Virus record (IMG/VR): IMGVR_UViG_3300032278_000045
Span: 1-36,806 of that record
Direction: 5' to 3' (one strand)
Origin: a virus
DNA length: 36,806 nt
Shown: positions 32,563 to 36,806 of the stretch, piece by piece
Layout of the letters: each line of letters starts with the position of its first letter
Numbering within the stretch: the stretch's first letter is position 1
Notes under the pieces: model-generated
The model's input: the letters and a program-made list of their open reading frames with translations, nothing else
What the model was told of the DNA's origin: nothing
The model's database searches: none
Program-made: the position numbers and the translations under genes

Positions 32563-33327
32563 CTATTTCTCCGTTAATTTCCAACCGTCTGCTGCTCCAG
32601 TATAAACTAAAGAAAATGCTGCGCCCTCAGTTGAAACTGTTCCTGGTGCAGCTGCTCCAAAAACTTTATCAGAACCGCCGGGAGTAAGTGTTAATGCATT
32701 AGTATCAAAATTATCTTTTAAATCCATAAACCTAATTTCAGATCCAGCAGTTGGAGTTGTTGGTAAAGTTAAATTAACTGTATTTGAAGCTGTGTTCACC
32801 CATATTTGTTCTCCGACATAAACATTACCAGTTGAAGTAGCAATTGTTCTCCACGGTGAAGTTGCACCAGAACTACTAGTAAGATCATACCAATTCGTGC
32901 CATCTGTTGCTATATACGCTCTACCGCCTGGTGGTATAACTGGTGAATAAAGTCCTGTTGTACCACATCTAAACTGAATGGTTCCAGCAGCTGTTCCATC
33001 ATTAATTATAAAATAAATTCTCTCTGGACTAACTGCAGTACTTACACCAGCATTAGCTGCTGGTACTTGAACTACATAAGCAGTTGTAAAATTATGAAAT
33101 CTAATAGCTGCTTGCCCTTGTTCTTTACTAGACGCAACAACTCCATAATCACCCCATGTTAAGGGATATGGATTAGCTGCACCATTTAAATCTTTTGTAT
33201 ATACACCAGTAATGGCTTGTTCGAGTGTTCTTGAAAGAGTGTTATTTGTTGTTGTACCCCAAGTGTTAGCTTGGTCTCCAACGCCCATTAATTCTATTTT
33301 TAATCTATCTGATGCTGTTGATGCCAT
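32563..33327 (-). CDS. Tail-associated structural protein
   Basis: A 254-aa protein beginning with ASTASDRLKIELMGVGDQAN and TWGTTTNNTLSRTLEQAITGV. The 'G...tWG...N..l..l..ai.G' pattern is common at the start of phage tail fibre and baseplate-like proteins. The remainder is beta-rich (IYFIINDGTAAGTIQF; GSEIRFMDLKDNFD) and ends in a compact domain. It is probably a fibre or fibre-adaptor unit. It abuts the next gene without a gap. Confidence 0.68.
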   Translation of the reverse strand: MASTASDRLKIELMGVGDQANTWGTTTNNTLSRTLEQAITGVYTKDLNGAANPYPLTWGDYGVVASSKEQGQAAIRFHNFTTAYVVQVPAANAGVSTAVSPERIYFIINDGTAAGTIQFRCGTTGLYSPVIPPGGRAYIATDGTNWYDLTSSSGATSPWRTIATSTGNVYVGEQIWVNTASNTVNLTLPTTPTAGSEIRFMDLKDNFDTNALTLTPGGSDKVFGAAAPGTVSTEGAAFSLVYTGAADGWKLTEK

Positions 33328-34158
33328 TTATGCTACCTCCTGCCAGTCGTCTCCGCCGGTTGTTGAATCGTCTACTGGTGTCCACGTATCTCCACCTGTA
33401 GTTGAATCATCAACATCGGTCCACGTATCACCACCTGTAGTTGTATCATCTACGGCAGACCAAGTAAAGACAGAAAGTGAGTTCACAGCAGCTTCTATAA
33501 TTGAACCAGTAATTTCTATAGTTGGACTTATGGCTATAGTGACACTATTTACCGCTGTAGCAACACTGGTTCCGGTTGGGTATGCTATAAGAGTAGCGGT
33601 CACCGATCCTTGGGCCGCGGTTATACTTTGCCCGGTTACCTCTTTTGTAAAAGAGATATCTAAACTGACACTATTTTGAGTAGCTGTTATTGAATTTCCA
33701 GTTACTACTGTTTCTAATTTTGGAAGAACACTATTAATAGCCGATGTTATTGCATTGGTACTAGCTGTAATTCCTGCATCGGCGGTAACAGTTACAGAAT
33801 TAACTGTAGTGTTTAATAGATTATTTGCGACAGCAGCTATAACCTGTGGATCAGGTGATCCAAGGGTCGCGGTAGCTGAATTGCCAGTTACAGTTACATT
33901 AGCTGTAGCCGTAACGGTTACACTATTTATTGCAGAAGTTATTGCATTACTAGTTGGAATTTGTGAAAGAACAATAGCCTCATTGCCTTGAGCAGAAGTT
34001 ATTGTATTACCTGATACGTGGTGAGTTCCTTGAACTTGATAATCATTTGAAACAGATGCTGCTAAACTTTGACCAGATACATTTATTGAAACACTAACAG
34101 ATGTTACCCCTAAGCCACCGAAAGTATCACCGGCAAAAGAAATAATACCGAACGACAT
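33328..34158 (-). CDS. Repetitive beta-structured tail protein
   Basis: A 276-aa protein built from degenerate repeats such as VTGNSITATQNSVSLDI, VTGQSITAAQGSVTATL and ITSAINSVTVTATANV, which suggests a stack of Ser/Thr-rich beta strands. Its C-terminus is a 3-fold 13-residue tandem repeat (VDDSTTGGDTWT) encoded by 39-base repeats. There is no cysteine, membrane segment or catalytic motif. It is likely part of the fibre complex. Confidence 0.65.
   Translation of the reverse strand: MSFGIISFAGDTFGGLGVTSVSVSINVSGQSLAASVSNDYQVQGTHHVSGNTITSAQGNEAIVLSQIPTSNAITSAINSVTVTATANVTVTGNSATATLGSPDPQVIAAVANNLLNTTVNSVTVTADAGITASTNAITSAINSVLPKLETVVTGNSITATQNSVSLDISFTKEVTGQSITAAQGSVTATLIAYPTGTSVATAVNSVTIAISPTIEITGSIIEAAVNSLSVFTWSAVDDTTTGGDTWTDVDDSTTGGDTWTPVDDSTTGGDDWQEVA
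33346..33462 (-). repeat. Three 39-bp tandem repeats
   Basis: Units at 33346-33384, 33385-33423 and 33424-33462 each encode 13 residues of the pattern VDD-[TS]-TTGGD-x-W plus two residues. They are in frame at the 3' end of the gene, so changes in copy number would keep the reading frame. Confidence 0.85.
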
Positions 34159-35969
34159 TATTTATCCTTTTTGCAGTTACATTTTTTATTGTCGAGCTCT
34201 TTTATAGCTTCAATAATTAAAGGTACAAGCTTCTCATACCAGACACTTTTATAGTCAGGATTAAAAGGTGCTTCGGTAATTACTTCAGGAAGAACTGTCT
34301 CCACCTGTTGAGCACTTACACCGACTTGTCGTCTATCATTATCAAAACCAAAGTCTTTTGCTAATTGATTTTCTTTAAAATAATAACCAGTTATTGCTTT
34401 TACTTTATCTAGTGCAGATTCAATCGGGCCTTCAAAATCTTTTAGACGTGAGTCGGAATAATACGCAGTAATATTATTGGTCGCGCGAATTTCACCAGCG
34501 GTTCCTGATGCTGCTGTATTTACACCTAAACTATTTACTTGTGCGTTTGATCCTGTTGTAAAACCACCAGCAGGTCCGGTAGGGCCAGTAGGTCCTGTTG
34601 GTCCTGTTGGTCCTGTTCCACCACTTGGTCCTGTTGGTCCTGGAGGGCCAGAAGGTCCTGTTGGTCCTGGAGGTCCTGTTGGTCCTGTTCCACCGCCTGG
34701 TCCTGTTGGTCCTGGAGGGCCACCCGGTCCTGTTGGTCCTGTTGGTCCTGTTGGTCCTGTTGATCCATCTGAGCCATCATCCCCGGTTCTTGCAAAAACA
34801 ACACTAACACCATCCGTATCTGAAAAAGAGCCACTACTCACAACATGAGTTACTGGAACTTTTGTATATCCAGATGCATCTGTAACAGCACCACTAACTT
34901 TATATAAAGCATAAGTAGAAGCTGTTCCTTCTTTTGTAACTGTAACAAAACCTCTATTCGCTGAATGAGAAGAATCGTCCCAACTTTGAACATAGGCTGA
35001 AATATCTGCAGCTGCATCGTCAGCATCATCAACATATAAAATAGTTACACTAGCAAGAGTTGCATGATTAAAAGCAATTTTTCCTGCTCCTGGATCTGCA
35101 TCAGAAGTAGAACTGTTCCATGTCATTGCTAATTGAGGATTGGCACCTGCTGGTCCTGTTGGTCCTGTACTTCCTCCTGGTCCAGTTGGACCCGTAGGTC
35201 CTTGTAAAGCTAAATTAGTTATGGTTGATTTTTCCCAAGAGCCACCATCCACATCATAGTAAGGAACTAAATCAGCAGCTACTGCATCAGTTCCTGTTGA
35301 AAAAGCTGTTAATGCTGTACCAACCTGACCAGCAGATAAAGCGTTTCCTGTTATATCTCCTGTTAAAGTTGTAGCTGATAATGTTCCTGTTACAGCTGCA
35401 CCAGTATTAGTGGTCTGAAGTTTGTTACTGTTATTAAAATATAAATTTGCTGCATCACCAGAATCTCCTGCAAACATATAATTACCTGATGTATCTTGAA
35501 TATGTACTGCAGTGCTACCTTGAATTTTTAAATTTCCAGCACCTGCATCTTTTACATAACTATTCGAAGCATCATGATAAATTTCTAAATCGTTTCCTGT
35601 TCCAAATCTTAATTTGATATCATCAGCAAGATCAACATTACTACCATCTTTAAATACCGCTTTTGAAGCAGGTTGTGTACAGAACACATTCTTAGTGCCT
35701 GCACTAAAACTTATCTTTGAAGTATCTCCAGCTGAATTTGTTAGAACTGTATCTCTTGAAAGAGTATCTGTAGAAGCATCGGTTACAGTACCAATACCAA
35801 CTTCCCACTCAGATCCACCCTCTAATTGTATACAATAATAAGTTGTGTTAGTAGTACCAATACCTGCAACAAAAGTTTGAAAACCTGTTGCAGCTCCCGC
35901 TAAATCAAGTGTGCCTGTTCCAGTAGTTGTGGATGTCTCTTTGACACGATCATTTAAAACAAGGGCCAT
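34158..35969 (-). CDS. Collagen-like tail fibre with S74 chaperone domain
   Basis: A 603-aa trimeric-fibre protein. The N-terminal 250 residues are beta-rich and contain [16 protein letters not shown], shared with the fibre at 31521-32561. A short Gly-X-Y segment (257-275) and a long one (about 399-468) form collagen-like triple helix; GPT, GPP and GPG triplets dominate. The C-terminal 100 residues are a peptidase S74 intramolecular chaperone: YSDSRLK supplies the Ser505/Lys510 dyad spaced as in endosialidase, and [17 protein letters not shown] and [15 protein letters not shown] follow. The chaperone would assemble the trimer and then cut itself off before Ser505. The tail end CNCKKDK is cysteine- and lysine-rich. 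Confidence 0.88.
   Translation of the reverse strand: MALVLNDRVKETSTTTGTGTLDLAGAATGFQTFVAGIGTTNTTYYCIQLEGGSEWEVGIGTVTDASTDTLSRDTVLTNSAGDTSKISFSAGTKNVFCTQPASKAVFKDGSNVDLADDIKLRFGTGNDLEIYHDASNSYVKDAGAGNLKIQGSTAVHIQDTSGNYMFAGDSGDAANLYFNNSNKLQTTNTGAAVTGTLSATTLTGDITGNALSAGQVGTALTAFSTGTDAVAADLVPYYDVDGGSWEKSTITNLALQGPTGPTGPGGSTGPTGPAGANPQLAMTWNSSTSDADPGAGKIAFNHATLASVTILYVDDADDAAADISAYVQSWDDSSHSANRGFVTVTKEGTASTYALYKVSGAVTDASGYTKVPVTHVVSSGSFSDTDGVSVVFARTGDDGSDGSTGPTGPTGPTGPGGPPGPTGPGGGTGPTGPPGPTGPSGPPGPTGPSGGTGPTGPTGPTGPTGPAGGFTTGSNAQVNSLGVNTAASGTAGEIRATNNITAYYSDSRLKDFEGPIESALDKVKAITGYYFKENQLAKDFGFDNDRRQVGVSAQQVETVLPEVITEAPFNPDYKSVWYEKLVPLIIEAIKELDNKKCNCKKDK
34566..34775 (-). repeat. Collagen-like Gly-X-Y coding repeat
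   Basis: About 70 residues of Gly-X-Y coded mainly by a 9-base unit (GGTCCTGTT on the plus strand). A second, shorter block lies at 35145-35201. The near-identical units favour slippage and length variation. Confidence 0.85.
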
Positions 35970-35981
35970 TCATTTAGCTCC

Positions 35982-36422
35982 TTATGTTAATCTTAATAAC
36001 TCTGATCCACCACCCGCTGTTGGGAATTGAATAGTAAATGTTCCACTTGTTGCTGTAAAGTCACCACCAAATGCTAATACTAAAAACGCATTATCCCCAC
36101 TAGAAACATCCCCAGTAGATTGATAAATGAATGCTCCATTCGCAGTGAATGATGCACTGGTCCATGCAGTATCAGCAAAATCTACATAAGAAGTTGTTGT
36201 GCTCATAGTTACAGTTGGACTCGTTAAAGTATTTCCACCTGTTGTGTAACCACCACCACTTCCTACTTCATTTGAAGTAGCTGCATAATTTGCTGTTGCT
36301 GCTCCTAGAGTTGCGCTTGAAGTATATAAAGCAATTTTGTAAGTAGCCCCACCATCTAAGTCGTGAGTTCCTTTTAATAGTTCTCTTTTAAAAACATTAC
36401 ATACTGCTTGTGCTATCGCCAT
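35982..36422 (-). CDS. Small beta-rich virion protein
   Basis: A 146-aa protein: RELLKGTHDLDGGATYKIAL, then GSGGGYTTGGNTL, then SYVDFADTAWTSASF. This order resembles small phage structural proteins of the decoration or tail type, with a Ser/Thr/Gly-rich beta sandwich. AGGAG lies six bases before the ATG. It sits between the adaptor-like gene and the collagen-like fibre. Its exact place in the virion is unknown. Confidence 0.65.
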   Translation of the reverse strand: MAIAQAVCNVFKRELLKGTHDLDGGATYKIALYTSSATLGAATANYAATSNEVGSGGGYTTGGNTLTSPTVTMSTTTSYVDFADTAWTSASFTANGAFIYQSTGDVSSGDNAFLVLAFGGDFTATSGTFTIQFPTAGGGSELLRLT

Positions 36423-36435
36423 ATTGTTCTCCTAA

Positions 36436-36806
36436 TTAAGGTTGATTACTAGGGAGAGTCACTCTTAAAGCACCATCCCTGTATTCATCTCTTCGTTTTT
36501 TACCTAATTGTTCTTGTGCAAGTGCGGATAAAGCTTCTTGATAAGCAGCTTCATATACTTGTTGGTCTTGTGGAGCTTTCAAGAACTTAAATGCTTCACA
36601 TAAGCAGGCAGATAATAACACACGAGGAGCATTTACACTCACCCATGTTTCAGCATTACTGCTCGATAATCCGAGTTCCTGTTTTGTAATACCTACTTCA
36701 AATTTATACACTGCATTAGGAGTAGGCGCAATAGCTATTCTTCCCATATTCCATATTGAATAGTATTTAGGAATAGCCGTAGAGCCTGTGTCTGGTGTAT
36801 CATAAT
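36436..36806 (-). CDS. Partial head-tail adaptor-like protein
   Basis: The frame is open to the right edge of the window, so the N-terminus is missing; the internal ATG at 36747 is probably not the real start. The visible 122 residues read YYSIWNMGRIAIAPTPNAVY, then ELGLSSSNAETW, then VLLSACLCEAFKFLKAP. The pattern 'P.yYs.....i.laP.P...Y...l......L......w......LL.acL.ea..f' is seen in phage adaptor proteins that connect portal and tail. The end is charged (AQEQLGKKRRDEYRDG). The family call is by pattern only. Confidence 0.6.
   Translation of the reverse strand, partial: YDTPDTGSTAIPKYYSIWNMGRIAIAPTPNAVYKFEVGITKQELGLSSSNAETWVSVNAPRVLLSACLCEAFKFLKAPQDQQVYEAAYQEALSALAQEQLGKKRRDEYRDGALRVTLPSNQP

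Noticed and set aside
34477-34848. Plus-strand Pro/Gly/Val-rich frame
   Set aside because: It is the complement of the collagen-like repeat, which gives long open frames on several readings by composition alone.
36436-36747. Complete 103-aa gene starting at the ATG at 36747
   Set aside because: The frame stays open to the window edge with a matching family pattern (YYSIW before MGRIAIAP), so it is the end of a longer gene.

Overview
The window is a contiguous stretch of a tailed-phage genome, most likely a marine podovirus. No cellular housekeeping gene, tRNA, rRNA, CRISPR array, insertion sequence or integrase was found. Evidence for a short-tailed phage is a P22 gp10-like tail protein, a set of large internal or ejection-type virion proteins, and no sheath or tube genes. 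The DNA is AT-rich and very tightly packed. Most neighbouring genes overlap by ATGA/GTGA or TAATG, or sit 0-1 base apart. The gene mix (family A polymerase, DUF3310, 2-oxoglutarate oxygenases, sulfotransferase, collagen-like fibre) resembles uncultured marine phages of the pelagiphage/uvMED type. That placement is inference, and the host cannot be read from the sequence. Terminase, portal and capsid genes are absent and probably lie outside the window.

Layout, read in the direction of transcription (minus strand, right to left). (1) 36806-16297 is the virion module: a partial head-tail adaptor-like protein, a decoration-like protein, a collagen-like fibre with an S74 self-cleaving chaperone, four more tail or fibre proteins, the gp10-like tail protein, small accessory proteins, three internal virion proteins and a 2349-aa giant protein. 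(2) 16297-15606 is a lysis pair: a small coiled-coil/membrane protein and an M15 peptidase endolysin. (3) 14164-15609 is the only plus-strand gene, an SNF2-family helicase that converges on the endolysin gene. (4) 14089-5880 is the replication operon: two proteins of unknown function, a candidate SSB, an excisionase-like HTH protein, a 47-aa zinc/AT-hook protein, an archaeo-eukaryotic-type primase, an HNH nuclease, a UvrD-like helicase, DUF3310, DNA polymerase A, a zinc ribbon and a PD-(D/E)XK nuclease. (5) 5724-1 is an accessory operon: a ribbon-helix-helix-like protein, a CxxCxGxG zinc protein, a 2OG-Fe(II) oxygenase, several small unknowns, a tail-fibre-like protein, a Coq4-family protein, a coiled-coil protein, a sulfotransferase-like protein and the start of a possible TauD-like oxygenase.

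Two intergenic regions stand out. At 14095-14153 a large dyad carries two fully overlapping divergent sigma70-like promoters, one for the replication operon and one for the SNF2 helicase. At 5757-5867 a second divergent pair shares its -35 region. Its minus arm serves the accessory operon. Its plus arm leads after about 20 bases into a strong hairpin followed by seven T, which predicts a small plus-strand RNA of about 55 nt that encodes no recognisable protein.

The most unusual gene content is the accessory operon. It places a Coq4 homologue with an intact HDxxHx11E motif beside a sulfotransferase and one or two iron oxygenases, next to a tail-fibre-like gene. No intergenic stretch exceeds 300 bases; the longest is 5725-5879.
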